Shown here: piece by piece, positions 49,179 through 62,719 of the stretch
Layout of the letters: the number at the start of each line of letters is the position of its first letter
Position numbering within the stretch: the first letter of the stretch is position 1
Source of the DNA: Serratia symbiotica
Lineage (GTDB): Bacteria > Pseudomonadota > Gammaproteobacteria > Enterobacterales > Enterobacteriaceae
Length of the DNA: 64,000 nt
Reading direction: 5' to 3'
NCBI GenBank assembly: GCA_900380265.1
Contig: LR025083.1
Coordinates: forward strand, 1,798,001-1,862,000
Position numbers and translations under genes: made by a program
Notes under the pieces: model-generated
Told to the model about the DNA's origin: nothing
The model's database searches: none
The model's input: the letters and a program-made list of their open reading frames with translations, nothing else

Positions 49179-50616
49179 TAAGTGAAAATCTTTAGCGTAG
49201 ACGATCTCAGTAATATCACTACGTCATTGCGAGCCTATCGCATTCACTAACACAGTACACCCTCCCGATCAGAACGATATAGCCAATTAAAGCGCATCTG
49301 TCGATAATCGTAGGAAAATTAGATATCCGTTTTAGGCCACTAATCAAGTCTCACGCCAAGGGGGTCTGACAACAACAATACGAACAGGCAGACCCCCGGA
49401 AAGTTCATAGTATTTTTAATTAATGCACTAACCTGTTGGCGCACGTTTACTACACCCATACCACCTTCTTCAATTACCTTAACTTTAGCCTGGCTTCCAG
49501 GCTAGAGACCTGTTACTCAGTCAGCAACACCGCCAATTATAGCTTGACTTGCACACGTTATGGGGTAAGGACTAGCTGAACACTAGAAATAAGAAGTAAG
49601 ATACCGCTAGACTCCTATAGGATCTTAGTGTACGGGTAATAATAATCACACTTATAGTAACTGCTTAAGGTTAGGGGTGATGTCCAACATTCCCAGTCAC
49701 TACACAGCCGACACCAAATGAGCCTTACCGCAGTGGCACTGCGATATCGAATGATCCAACCTTGCTCAAGGGCACTCTAACAGAAAGTGATAGCTGCTAT
49801 CACCAATTGATGGTGATGATATGTAAAAACTATTCGCCGATCTTGGATGAGTTTATATTAGAGAACTGGTGTGCATTGCTAGCGTTCTGAGTAAAAAGCT
49901 TTAGGTAATAATGCAATGATGGAAGATCAGTTAATCTGACCATCATGTATCCGACTATAAACTATAATAATAAGAACTGATTCAATGTCATGCTACACTC
50001 GGCAATCTTACTTACGCTACTAATCTAGCTCTGTTGGTGTCAGTACAAACTGGCAACGCAGCGATGTATCTGGTTCGCAGTCTTCTCATCTACTTTAGTG
50101 GCGACTACTCCATTAGTCTGAATATCATAAATGAGAACCAAGCATTCCACTTCTTCCAAATCATGGCTGGAAGATGAGCAACATCATAAGATCAGCTTCC
50201 CGTTTCTCTTACTGCTGCCAGTGAACAGATAGAAGAAAACGAACGCAGCATAGTGCGTCTCGCTGAGACCTGAGAGTTAGTGCATATAGCACAGAATCGC
50301 GAATCTATTTTATATTTTAGCATGTGCAACGACACTACCGACAGGCACTACACCCAATGCTATAAAATCGACTTTACGAGTTTAAAAATGCACAGCAAGC
50401 AGGTTTATTACCTCCATGACATTATTACACGTAGAGAAGCAAGGTAGAAGACACCTAATTCTCTGAATAGAAACGGTGTTTCACCATCGAGACGCACCGT
50501 TGTTCTATATCACTTTATCTTGTGTCAGGCGAAAGAGACAGTCATATGATAGCGATTAGATCGTCGATTTTCGCAGATGATGCTAAAACCTAAATCCAAT
50601 AGATATATCAACCTGC

Positions 50617-50644
50617 AGACTACAGACTGAAAAGTCTGTAGTCT
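50617..50644. repeat. Perfect inverted repeat, 12-bp arms, 4-nt loop
   Basis: AGACTACAGACT at 50617-50628 pairs exactly with AGTCTGTAGTCT at 50633-50644 around GAAA. No T-run follows, and the site lies in the ORF desert, so no gene-control role is apparent. Confidence 0.92.
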
Positions 50645-53600
50645 AAGTAGATAAACAACTACGGTAGCCCATCCAAAGTTGCATTTCAACTGGCTTATGC
50701 GCAACTCCCTGTTAGATACTCAAGTACCAGCGCATAACCCAGGCAAGTGATAATGAGTAGGCTTACCTACTATGGAGTATATTATAGGCAATGTATTTAC
50801 AAAGTTTGACAGAACAGGGAAATAATAAAGCAAATTTACTGCCTGGTGACCGAATGTTACGCATGTTTGCAGGACCTATAAACAAAGGTGAGAGAATAAA
50901 GATAATTTTATATCAATAAAATATTAAGAAGAGATCAACCAGAAGTGCTGCTTCGGAAAGCGCTTTACCTATACATTCCTACAACGATAGATTGGTGTAC
51001 GTATATCGGGAAAGCTTTTACGATAGCAATATGCATACAAGGCGTACTAATTATAAATTAGATGCCTTTCCTATTTCTAATCATGACCATAACTTATTAT
51101 GACCGATAAGTGTATTTATTGCAGACTAAGACTCAGATCACTGAAAATAATACACCTATAACACAGTATCTTTTTACAACTGATTTAATGAATATTAGAG
51201 AGCCTCATTAACACCGTGTAAGGTTCGAGTAGATAAATACGAGAGTAGTGAAAATAACTTTCTCGCTTTCTTGGTAAGCGGAGAATATTATACATTGTCT
51301 GGAGATTGATGATCAGTAAATAATCAATCGATCTATTCTCTTAGAATTGCACAGCGCTGGATGCAGGCCTAAAACCAATAGTACAAATATATATGTAGTC
51401 CAATATACTACTCCCGCCTGGAATTCCTTGTGAGCGACGGCTAGTTGATTAATTTCTAGCTCTGTAAAATTAGCGTAAACAACCTAAGTTGGTGGTGCTA
51501 TCCGCAGCAGATGCCTCTGCACTGCTGATGTAAATAAACAGATTCAAAGAGGTAACCTACATATTCAATTAGCGCTATTTGATACAGCCGCTTCCTGTAA
51601 TAAAAGTTTACACCTCACACGATAGACATCGGTATTAATGTCCATATAACGGTACGGTAATTACACGTGCATTATTTTATGCAGTGCAACATATTTCTAA
51701 TAACCATTCCTTTAATTTATTGTGTCCCTACTTTTCAATAACAATGCGTTCAAGGATGAAGTTGAGTTTGAATCGTCCGTCAGTATTACGGTGTAATGCC
51801 AATACAAAGGGGAAAGAAAATACGTCTCAACAGTTGATGATCTTGAATCGTTAATTGGGTGGTTTTACAACTTATTTGTCTCAGCTAGATACTGAGCTCA
51901 TGCAAACATAGCTAGCGTTACTGAATACAAGTGAGTCGGTTATACTATTTTGCACCATAGAAAATAACTAAGTAATCAAGATAAGCATAGCACTTTTAAC
52001 AACCTTGTAAATACATTGACAAACCACTGTAGCACCGTTCGTTATTAATCTTAGTGCATTCAAGGTAAGTAGTTAAATCTAATTAAATTACTTTTAATTA
52101 TATATAAAATCCTTAGTTGCTAAGCAACATAACACGTATCAAAAGCAGCAGGTTGACAACCTCGCTTTTCTTGTTTATAAAGTCCCGGCATTTGATCTCA
52201 AAATGATAAGTGGTCTGTAAGACTATAAGAGCTTGGAGAATCCTGAAGATAACCACTATATATCAATGGAAAGCCAAACGCGATGTAAAATAAAAATAAC
52301 TATTCTCAGCGAGTTCCATGCTAAGAAAAACAACGCGTCTCTCCACTTGTCGTTTACCATGGATGTTGTAACACCCCAGCACTTATAAACCATGGAGACT
52401 ATTACTCGCAACCCATAGAAGTACATCACCCCTATTAATAGTAAAATTCAACTAAAAAGTCACCGATCCTGTTAGGGATTATCTGCGATAGTTGAATTCA
52501 TGCCATCTTGCCTCTCTAGCCTTTAGGATAAGGAGCAACTTACGCAAGTGATAATAGTGCCTAACCCGCTAAATAGTCGCGGAGTATCTGTATATTTCTA
52601 CTCAAGCTAATCTTTAGATACCGCTGTAGCAGCGATTCAATCTTTTTTCTGGATGCTAGCATTTAATACTATATCTAAACCTGCTCCCTTTATTTCAGAG
52701 TTACTAAAGTGACTCAACTAATATGGCCTATAAAAAATGAGCAATACATAAGCTGAATTTGCCTAATACGGCGAAACTGAGCAAAGCTCTTTTAAGCTAG
52801 ATTGACCTAAAATAAAATGTAAGGATTATGATCAAATATTTTAGCCGATCTCATGGCACTTGCATACGGTAGCTAAAACTTCATATCGACTAGTACAGAA
52901 AATGCGCTAACGACATACTGTGCATTATTTGGAAACCTGTAAGCTTTTGATTATGGATATTTAACCTGCAATATTTCCTTTATTAGAAGCTAACCTAGTA
53001 GATGTAGGCTAACGAACCTATGACACAAATAGCGCGTTCTTCATAATACGAAGAAGAAGTACAAAGAGTAGTTTTAATACAGCCTAGAGTAATCAAAACA
53101 ACCTAATGCAATTAGATTATGAAGTATTGGCACTTATATCAACCAATCTATGGTTATTACTTTTCACCAGTAATCTACTATAACTATACGTTCAATGTTC
53201 GGACAGAGGATCGCATCCTGGTACATCTCTCAGAGAGATACATAATCTGCACATATGCACAACACACCCAGATCAATCACTATCTACCGGCAGACGACTG
53301 CCGCTGTATTTAGCTAGGCAATTCAGGCATATCGAGCAGGCGGACTGTAGATATCAGGTCCGTAACTTTTCAGTACCTTAAAAATCCTACCTGATGATAA
53401 TAGGGAATGAGGTAGATTGCACGTTTATCTTGATTTTTTGTTCTATCTACAGCATTGCTTATGATAGCTGTATATATGCTTAAACTCGTTGTTTGACTAG
53501 CTTCTTTAATGTATAGCAAGTAGTTTTGGAAAAACTACATATTTAATTGCAGTGGCCAAATATATTTCATTCGGTAGCAATATGCATTGCATTCTTGCAT

Positions 53601-54068
53601 TTCCCAAGAACAGAAAACTGATGTACTCTTATTTTAGTATCTCGTAGTTGCGCAAAATATTGCGCATTCACTAGCCGTTGTTAGCGCGGTTAAATACCTA
53701 CCGCTAATCTAATGCAACAAAGACTTACATCGATTTTATTCCATTTCTAGCATTGAGTTTACTTTTAGATAGCACCCAACAATGCTCAAAGCATACAGGC
53801 TCTACTGTAATTAAAGTTCCTTCTCTTAACTTTACCCACTCTGGCCACATAAAAAGAACAGCAAACAACCCTGGTAAATCTTGTTAAAGATTGATTACCC
53901 AAGGTAATCAAGATCTTTTATTAGAACTATATTCTCAACTAGATGAGAAAATTGTGAGATGATTTAATCATCTTATTAAAAGAATCAGCCAATGCTAAAG
54001 ACCCCTTTCTCCTGCCTCTATCTTCTTCCCGGACCATGAACATAAGAAATACAAACCGCAAAAAGCAT

Positions 54069-54094
54069 TTTGCTTAGGGATATCCCTAAGCAAA
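54069..54094. repeat. 26-bp perfect palindrome
   Basis: TTTGCTTAGGGAT at 54069-54081 abuts its exact reverse complement ATCCCTAAGCAAA at 54082-54094 with no spacer. It lies inside an otherwise open minus-strand stretch (53995-54267), which argues that this stretch is not a conserved gene. Confidence 0.93.
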
Positions 54095-56864
54095 CTAACT
54101 CCTAAACCTGAAATCGTCACGGCAATAGAAACCGCTGCTAATATTAGTACTAAACCCCTACCAGGCCTTCGGCGACGCACTATATTCCTCTCTATATCTG
54201 GAGAGTCGCTGCGCTGATATTGAGTATTTCCAGCCGATTGGATTAGCCGACTTCCAAGTCCGTGCACGCCAACTATCTCAGTGCAGTAGGAGATTCCTCA
54301 GGCGGTAAAAGAGCCTGCCACGTCCGTTGGGCCTGCAAAATTAATACCAGCGCACACCATCACCCTACCTCCAGGAAACAATACTTAATAATACTGCCAC
54401 CAAGGCAGGCAAAGCAGAAACGACTTATTGTCATAAACAGCGAAAACCAAGAAAAGTAGCGCTAGAAGTCATCTTCAGAGATACAGGCCTAATGCAACAA
54501 TAACCCTAACCGACTAAAAATGGACCATGATCCTTCATCACAACAAGAATAACGCTATCTGTTTTCAACTATCTATTAAAACTAGGGTAGTAGTAGTTAT
54601 AGGCCATGGTGTCATAAAAAGTTACAGCGACGCACACTGTAACAATAATAACCGATTGGTACTAACGGGAATCATCTTGAACCAAAATACGATCAATCTG
54701 AAAATATCCGCAGTTTCTACAATACAGACCAAACTCTCATAATATTAAACCCGGAGCCTGAACATAAATAATGTTGCTACCGGTTTCGTCTTTACCAAAC
54801 TCTATGAGAGTACTTTAGCATAGCTGTATTCAATTTTTGGACAGTCTTCTCACTCCAGTGAGTCGCTTACTGCCCTCGTTGCTTTATCTATACATAAGTG
54901 AGCGGCCGGCTATTACTCCTCCACTTAGATGCCAACAACAGCAAATATTTCTTGACACCTTACTAGGAAGTCTAGTAACGTACAAAGTCGATATAGCATT
55001 ATCCAATCAGATACACACTACCTTTCTTGAGTAGCATTTAGCTACCGTTTCCTTTCTTTAGTTACACTAATCAGACGTACTGTATCGAAAAAACAAAAGT
55101 TTCGTGCCTGCATATCTGCACATGCTTAAGTTGAATATACCCCAATGAAGATCGGTGACTCACCGCAAGGATTGCTAGATTTTCAAACCCGCAGCTGCAG
55201 CACCTTTAGCAAGCCGTCAAGGCTAGAGGGGCCAGCAGCGAAGAATAGGACTCTCAACACCAGATTTAGATCCGCCTGTGTCACGCACATTATACTGGGC
55301 AATGCCCTGATCTTACCTAGCTGACTAGCCAGCTTAGTGAAACCTTTCCAAAAGTGGAAAATACAAGCACTACGTGCCACAACGTTGCTTGATACTTAAC
55401 TCACCACCTGCGAGTATTAGGGATATGTGACTCACTTGATAGCACATGCTCAACAGCCACTTGTTTGAGCAGACATACAGATCATCTGTTGTTTGTTACA
55501 ATAGCCTTTCATCAACGTAGACCTTATTCTGGCTATTCACCATTCCCCTATCTACAATTTGATAGTCGAAGGCTATCAAACCGGCATTCATAGGCTGGAG
55601 CAAACCTATGAAGTGAAATTGCATTAGCTGTCTACGTTTATTCTGTGTTTAGAACGAGTGACGCGACACAAAAGTAGAACAGCTCTCACTTCCTATTTGG
55701 CAAACAGAGCTATTACCTTGAGAGCAGAATGAATAATGATTTTACTTATATCTACTCATCCATGATCCGAGCAAACGTGATAAGTGATGGAATGAGCGAA
55801 AAGCGGCTGACAATGAAAGAGATATTAGCATTTCCGGCACAGTCCCACGCTATCTACAAAGTAGATATATGGACGATAATTGGTTGAGCAGCACAAAAGG
55901 AGCAATGAATACCGCGACACAATTGAATACTATGATCCATGATCTAGATATGCTAATTTATAGGTTACTAATAGCAGGAAGTAGCCAGTATTGGCCATGC
56001 TGTTCTTAGAACGGCGACCCTGCAATAACAACTATTACTGCGCCAGTGGTTAGCATACACGCTAATACAATGAAGAGCAGTGATAGCAAAAAAATGAATA
56101 CCAATCACCAGCTCCCCGCGCCACCTACGCCTATTACCTGGCATTACCATCGACGATGCCAAAACCTGATCATGGAATTTGCTGTTACCATATACAGCCA
56201 GCATATAGCTTATTCTAAAACTATATATTTTTAAATAATAGAGAGCAGTATGCAACAATAAGCCACACGTCTTCCTGATTCATCTGCTTATATAAAATGA
56301 CGCGAATGGCTCTAAGCACTGGTATTTCTATATAACGAAGCATATAGGTAAATTTCGTCATACAATATCATTGTTACTGCTATTTAAACCCAGTCTAGCC
56401 ACTAAAGGTGTGTAAATATCATTGCAAATTAACTCAACCACATCGCTGACAACACTACAAACTTAGAATCACTCAATATGCGATAGATTATGGCAAGGAA
56501 AGAAAATCTAGATTAATCCACACTTATCCTCAGCCACTATTTCAGTGAATAACATGTCATTGTTTATCTTAATCTAACCCACTATATAAGCAGAAGATCT
56601 CGAAACCCTAGCAGCTATGTATTAAAAAGGTTATCATGAATGCACTGTTTGACAATGCATTCCACATTAAAAATTTAATGCTAAGTTGAAATGCTTTGCT
56701 CCTTACATATACGAACCGCTACCTTTTCAATCGCAGAGGCAAGGATTCTTGCTAAGCTAGGCAACCTATAACACAGACAATAACGCACCACTTTTGAGAT
56801 CTAGGAATAGTGAAACGTAGGGTTGTGATGGTTAAAAACCCTCTTCTATATTTAGCAACCAGCG

Positions 56865-56888
56865 TGTAATATGCCCAAGCATATTACA
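56865..56888. repeat. Hairpin with 10-bp perfect arms, extended by a quasi-palindrome
   Basis: TGTAATATGC at 56865-56874 pairs with GCATATTACA at 56879-56888 around CCAA. Outside the perfect part, AGCG on the left and TGCGCT on the right extend the symmetry with a 2-nt indel. TTTTAT follows on the plus strand, so a weak terminator is possible. Confidence 0.8.
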
Positions 56889-59800
56889 TGCGCTTTTATC
56901 ATACTTAGGTGACCTCACTTTATAATCTTCGCCTGCTTTCCTTATTTCTTGTTTTATATACCTGCGCTCTGCTTCTAATTATTGACAATCAGACGCACTG
57001 TCCAAACGTTCAGTCTGAATTTAGCTAGTTTCAGGTGATGGCGCTACCTATATCTTGTGCCTTGAAGGCTACTATCAGACGAACTGCTGCTACTGGTACC
57101 TCAGCTATCCCCGCTGAGTACTAGTCTAAGACTAGTAAGTTTCTATTTTAATGAGAAGGCTTAGCGCCTTATGGCACCATGCTCCATCTAGAGATACTAG
57201 GCATAGATATTATCTTGCCAGATTATCACGTCTACTATGCCGATATTTTCTAGGCCACGCTAACTTTCTACTAAATCTTATTCACTATTCTATTTGAGTA
57301 GTTCCTGGGTTTAGGATGTTTACAGCAGGATAATTATCGCTGCCGGCGGCGTTATTTTATACGCTGAGCAGCACCGCGCTCCCCAATGAGTACGTACGCT
57401 AGCTATACGGTACTTCTTCTGAACTCAGCCATTATCGGCGGGGCAAGAAAGACGAAGAAGGCAGAAAATCACCAAAGAGCTAGTGACCACTAGTAGCTAA
57501 ATACTACACATAAATATAACACAAACTCCATACTCTAGCGTCAGCAATTAGTGGCTTAATAGCGATCTATCTATCCAATCAATCGCCTCAGTAATACCAT
57601 TCTTCAAGAAATTTACTAGATCGTGCATACCCAAAGGAGATTGCAGGCCTAACCCTAAAGCAGACAAGCTGATTATTCGCCTGTACCGCTTTTACAACAG
57701 GTCAAAATAGTTAAACTGCATAACCCATCGGCCTGGCACTGCTCTTTATGCCCAGAGCAGCGATAAACAATTCTACTTCCGAACGTTGGCTCCCAAATAC
57801 CAACCTGTGAGCCGGAGATGCTACTCTAACAATTCGTTATGGTTTTTAGACATAAACATCACCTACTTATCTAGTTTGTTTTTCGTCCATGAAATGCGCT
57901 TTGTTTTTACAGCAGCAGTGCTACTTTCATCCATCGGTCCCGTCAGACTCGAGTGCGCGTGATAGCCTAGTTGCTCTACATAGGCAAGCGCAGTATTCTG
58001 AAGTTAGCGCGATCATCAGTATCGATAGGCATACTATTTCAGTGCTATTTGAAAGCCTTAATACCGACGACGGCGAATAACAACCAACACTGCATGGTCG
58101 CTTCTGGCCACCAGATATCGCACTAGCTTTCTCATTAAGCCTTAATGATAAGAAACGTCTATTCGCGATTATGTGAAGGTAAGGACCCCACGCTAATAGT
58201 CACTAGCGCCAATTTAACGAATACCTTAGTCACGTTAGATGCATGACACCTACGTATATGTTCATTTTAACATATTGGTCCCGGATACCAGCAGCCTGCA
58301 TACCCGCAGGCTCATCTTACCACTGTAGCTCCCGCGTCTACAGACAGGAGGGGCAGCAACACACTCTATGCATCTTATTCGCCGACGTAACATAGTTATC
58401 CTGAGATATAAATACCATACGCTTATTAGCAATGCTAATTGCTAGCGCATTGCTAGATATTTAAACCACTATTGTCGGCAGGGCCGATATTTAATCCTGC
58501 GTGTATTAGAGGTGCAACCTACCGACCTGTTAATTCTATGTACCGAGATGATACTACATACCTTACATTCTGCTGATCCCTAATTCCTTAGCTTAGACCA
58601 GAATGTTAATTGACCAGGCTTTGCATTTATCTATTAACCCCGATAAAAGCACCTAGGAGAAACAAAATATTAAGCGACACAGCTATAAACTTCGCTTCAT
58701 CTAAGCGATTATATCTTGTGACGAGTGCTATAAAGAAAAATCATACCCATTAAACACGGTTCAATGCTATAGCAGTGAAGCAGGTGAGAGTTAGAGAGCA
58801 CTTCGGTAAAATGGATCCTTCTTGACTCCCCAAGCATGACTGCATACCTAACAAATCAGATGCACTTAGTACTAACAAAATGCGTATCCTTGCAATCCAA
58901 TAGGAGTCGCCACTACTAATTAGTATACGTTAGTTTATTAACTTATGTAGCAACGCTGAGTCAACGTTAACGCAGCCAGTAAATTCGGCGTATTTTGCAG
59001 GCGCGGGTTTGTTACATGATAACTTCTTCTGCAGTTGCCACTCCCTTGCAATACGCTACAGCAACTTTCTGTCCAACCAACGCGCATGTCACTCATATGA
59101 ATTACTATTATTTCGATCTCGGCATTAAGATCAATCTGGTTAATGAGCTCGAATACAGCGCAAATAGCGCTAATAGCATCCATGATTACGCAGTTGCTTA
59201 ACAAGTGTTCTAAAATTACGTATAAACTCTCTGTGAACCCTACTGAACGACACTCACTAGTCTTTATTATTAAATATTGCTAAACTACAGTTGGATTGTC
59301 TAGTCTGATGTATCCATGACTTCACCACACATTTGGGGGTAAAAAAGCATGGGGTCGTACCTTAGAAGCTGAGGCTTTCCTAGAGAAGGGAAAGCGCTGC
59401 AGATTAGGATGATAGTGATAATATTAGCTGATTTGATCACCTAGCCAAACCTAAAACAGAATGAGACGGGAGCACCTCATCTCCAAACCTCATCAATTAC
59501 AAGAAGCTTAGCTACTCTCATAGCTCAGGGCTCTTGGTCAATCAGACACTTCCAACTACAATACCCTCCAAGCCGATGAAACACCTCCTTTTATATCTAT
59601 TGCTTAATCAGGATGCAGGCACTTCTAGCAGCCAATGAAACATCTTTAGCAAGCGAATCAATTTGGATACTAAGCAGCCTCCAGAATGTCTTGCACTAGT
59701 TTTACATTACTACCATCGCAATACAATCTACGGAAATTTTAAACCCACTGAAAGGCTATAAGTAACCAAACCGCCTTTGAGGCTCACCAGTTGACCAGAA

Positions 59801-61170
59801 AGTAAAGGTTCAGCATTTACTGGCTTCAGTAGTATTTAAGAATAGCGCTTTGTATCTACACCGCTGAGCGTTACGTCCGTACAGTAATCTTCGTGCCCTT
59901 TGGTTAAAGTCACCAAGTTTGTACATATCCCACCAAAGATAACTTCTAACGCGGTGCAGTGACTTCAGGATTTCCTTGAAAAGTTGACCACCGTTTATAG
60001 TCATTGCACTCACCTTGCTGGCTAATATTTGCTAGAGTATTTTAGGGTGGATGGGACATCATCCTATCTTTATCAGGAAACATACTGGCAGATATAATTT
60101 AGGAAGTAACTTAATACTAATTAATGCACAGGTTGCGAATAATTGCAACATTAATACACTCTCTAGACTAGACAGAGAGGCTAGTGAGTAAATAGTAGTC
60201 TCTCGCAACACATCATGTTCCATGCTTACACCTCACAAAAATGAGCTGTTAAATACTATCCGTAAGTATTTTTAGGTAACGGTTCAAAATGAAAGCGTTA
60301 TCAGAGCACTGCTCTTAGAGAGCAGTGATAGCGCATCTTGATATAACAACTTATAACTCAATGACATGCATCTGTCTCTAGCATAAACAGGCTACTACTA
60401 GCCTCAAAAAGTGATCTGGCGCTCACTTTCACAATTTAGCACCATTTCAAATCTGTTCTCGATTTTTATCTTTAGCAGTGCCCAGCACTTCGATTGATTA
60501 GCGTATCCTCACCTGACTAATACGCGCCGTTTTAACACAACAGAGCGACGACTTGTTCTGTATGTTAATCACAAAAACTAACCCGCTGCATTTTCTATAA
60601 ATAAAATGCTATATCAGTTTAACCTATTAATGAATTTTACTGCGTGTCACCTACCTACACTAGTTTGTAGAAAGGCTGATGATCAAACAGACAAGCAACC
60701 ACTTGGCCTATTTATTGATAGAATGATAACGGTCAACAGCTATCATGAAGATATTGCACTTCGCTTTTTTGATCATTATCGAGTTCCCGAATCCGAACAA
60801 AAAGTTGCTTTGCCTGTACGGAACACTATGTATCTTCTTTAATCGCCTCTATCCCTAGATCTCACATTATTCCACCTGTACCTATCTGAATAACACTTAC
60901 CCTGTTGCATACTTCTTATTATGCCTTTTTCAACACTAACCGCTACGTTCACGACAGCGGGAAATTGTAAATTTATAACGCTATGAGTGACACGCTAAAA
61001 TCTAGTATTCTATCCAGATGTTTATCTCTGAACTACTATTGTTATATTTTTATCGCAACAATATACATCCAACATACTATAAACAAAAAAAATGCTATTT
61101 TTCCTTTTCCAATTACCCGGTTGTCACTGATAATACACAGCGTTCATGTCCACACACTGGCTTAACACTT

Positions 61171-62673
61171 ATGCTGCATTTGTTTACTGGGTTAAATTTT
61201 GATACTAGCTTAATGTTAATTCTCGCATTGTTGTTTGTGTTGTTCTATGAAGCAATTAATGGCTTTCATGATACAGCTAATGCGGTTGCTACCATTATCT
61301 ATACTCGTGCCATGCGTTCCCAACTGGCACTTATTATGGCAGGTTTATTCAACTTTCTTGGCGTGATGCTCGGTGGTCTGAGTGTTGCCTACGCGATTGT
61401 TCACTTTCTACCTACCGACCTGTTGTTGAATGTTAGTTCAAAGCAGGGATTAGCTATGGTTTTCTCTATACTGTTAGCTGCGATTATCTGGAACCTCAGC
61501 ACCTGGTATTTCGGTCTTCCTGCTTCCAGTTCGCACACACTGATTGGCGCAATCACCGGCGTCAGTTTAACTAATGCCCTAATGACCTATACATCAATAG
61601 TAGATGCGTTAAACATTCCGAAAATGGTTGGGATTTTTCTGTCATTATTCATCTCGCCATTAATAGGCATGCTAGGGGCCGGGCTTATAGTGTTCGCCTT
61701 GCGCCGCTTTTGGTGCACCACCAAAAAACGCGAGCGTATCCACATGACCCCTTCGGAACGGGAAAAAGTCGACGGCAAACGGAAACCACCGTTCTGGACC
61801 CGTATCGCACTAATCCTATCAGCAATTGGTGTTAGTTTCTCGCACGGCGCGAACGATGGCCAAAAGGGTATCGGGTTGCTTATGCTGATCCTGATCGGTA
61901 TTGCCCCAGCCGGTTTTGTCGTCAATATGAACGCAACCGATTATGACATTACCCGTACGCGTGATGCAGTCTTCCACCTACAACAATATTACCAACAGCA
62001 TAGCGATGCGCGCCAACAAGAAGTATTCTTGACGCCGGATCTACTACATCGGGATGCAGACGCTATCTTAAACCAACATCTTCAGTTTCACTGCGACATA
62101 TCCCGGGCTATGGCGACGATTGAACTAACTGTGGGTCAATTGCATAACTTAAATAGTTATACCCAACTAACGGTCGAACAACGGGGCCAAGTGCGCCGGC
62201 TACTTATGTGTATCACGGATACTGTGAACAACATAGCTAATCTTCCGGGAACGACTGCCGCTGACGAACGCTTCCTCAAGAGCTTACGTCAAGATCTGCT
62301 AAAGACGGTCGAATATGCTCCGATGTGGATCATTGTCGCGGTAGCGCTGGCATTATCTCTCGGCACCATGGTTGGCTGGGAACGCGTTGCAACTACCATC
62401 GGCGAAAAGATTGGTAAGAAAGGGATGACCTATGCCCAAGGCGTATCAGCACAAATGACGGCTGCCTTAACAATCGGCATAGCTAGCTATACGGGCATGC
62501 CAGTATCTACTACCCATGTGTTATCATCCGCGCTTGCTGGCACGATGGTTGTAGACGGAAGCGGGGTACAAAATAAAACCCTAAAGCACATCTTGTTAGC
62601 CTGGCTACTCACTCTGCCAATATCGATTCTGCTTTCCGGATTCCTATACTGGATCACTCTAAAGTATGTTTAA
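61171..62673 (+). CDS. pitA: Low-affinity inorganic phosphate transporter PitA
   Basis: PitA is an inner-membrane, proton-coupled carrier of metal-phosphate complexes. The product is 500 residues (E. coli 499). The two inverted Pit signatures are present: [11 protein letters not shown] at 31-41 and [12 protein letters not shown] at 224-235. About ten hydrophobic segments surround a soluble loop (about 255-380) that is much more diverged than the membrane parts. [10 protein letters not shown] (444-453) mirrors [11 protein letters not shown] (116-126), as expected for the internal duplication. I start it at the ATG at 61171 ([10 protein letters not shown]), the family start; the frame is open 51 codons further up to 61018, but that stretch is not transporter-like. 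No good Shine-Dalgarno is seen. A hairpin follows the stop by 22 nt. Confidence 0.97.
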   Translation: MLHLFTGLNFDTSLMLILALLFVLFYEAINGFHDTANAVATIIYTRAMRSQLALIMAGLFNFLGVMLGGLSVAYAIVHFLPTDLLLNVSSKQGLAMVFSILLAAIIWNLSTWYFGLPASSSHTLIGAITGVSLTNALMTYTSIVDALNIPKMVGIFLSLFISPLIGMLGAGLIVFALRRFWCTTKKRERIHMTPSEREKVDGKRKPPFWTRIALILSAIGVSFSHGANDGQKGIGLLMLILIGIAPAGFVVNMNATDYDITRTRDAVFHLQQYYQQHSDARQQEVFLTPDLLHRDADAILNQHLQFHCDISRAMATIELTVGQLHNLNSYTQLTVEQRGQVRRLLMCITDTVNNIANLPGTTAADERFLKSLRQDLLKTVEYAPMWIIVAVALALSLGTMVGWERVATTIGEKIGKKGMTYAQGVSAQMTAALTIGIASYTGMPVSTTHVLSSALAGTMVVDGSGVQNKTLKHILLAWLLTLPISILLSGFLYWITLKYV

Positions 62674-62695
62674 TTGATTCATCTTACAAAAATAC

Positions 62696-62719
62696 GGCCG
62701 GAGCACAGTCACTCCGGCC
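62696..62719 (+). terminator. GC-rich hairpin after pitA, probable terminator
   Basis: GGCCGGAG at 62696-62703 pairs with CTCCGGCC at 62712-62719 around an 8-nt loop, 22 nt after the pitA stop. The stem is strong, but no U-run follows; instead the 47-bp palindrome begins inside the right arm. It may have been an intrinsic terminator whose tail was replaced. Confidence 0.5.

Larger units (their letters stand above)
45050..53118. other. 8-kb ORF desert with an AT-rich core
   Basis: No open stretch of 60 codons or more starting with ATG exists in any frame across these 8 kb, unlike the rest of the window, where such stretches turn up about once per kilobase. About 46000-46800 is visibly richer in A and T than its flanks, with many A and T runs. 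I recognise no gene relic, RNA gene or repeat family. Hairpins occur at 49360-49397, 49486-49504 and 50617-50644. Confidence 0.65.
53119..61170. other. Gene-free DNA upstream of pitA
   Basis: About 8 kb without a recognised gene. rpoH, ftsYEX, zntA, rsmJ and other genes that separate asd from pitA in E. coli could not be read. Open stretches at 53995-54267 minus, 55183-55380 minus, 58938-59204 minus, 59810-60013 minus and 60606-60842 plus have no recognised motif. Three consecutive stems lie at 53885-53975, and others at 55557-55579, 56865-56888, 57119-57137 and 60307-60327. Confidence 0.6.

Noticed and set aside
53995-54267. 90-codon minus ORF with a basic stretch and one hydrophobic segment
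   Set aside because: It superficially recalls bitopic division proteins such as FtsN, but the position is wrong, no SPOR domain is present and a 26-bp palindrome lies within it.
59810-60013. Minus ORF with slight resemblance to uspB
   Set aside because: uspB should lie on the other side of pitA, and the match is limited to a few bases.
61018-61170. N-terminal extension of the pitA frame
   Set aside because: The 51 extra codons do not resemble PitA, and the family start is the internal ATG at 61171.
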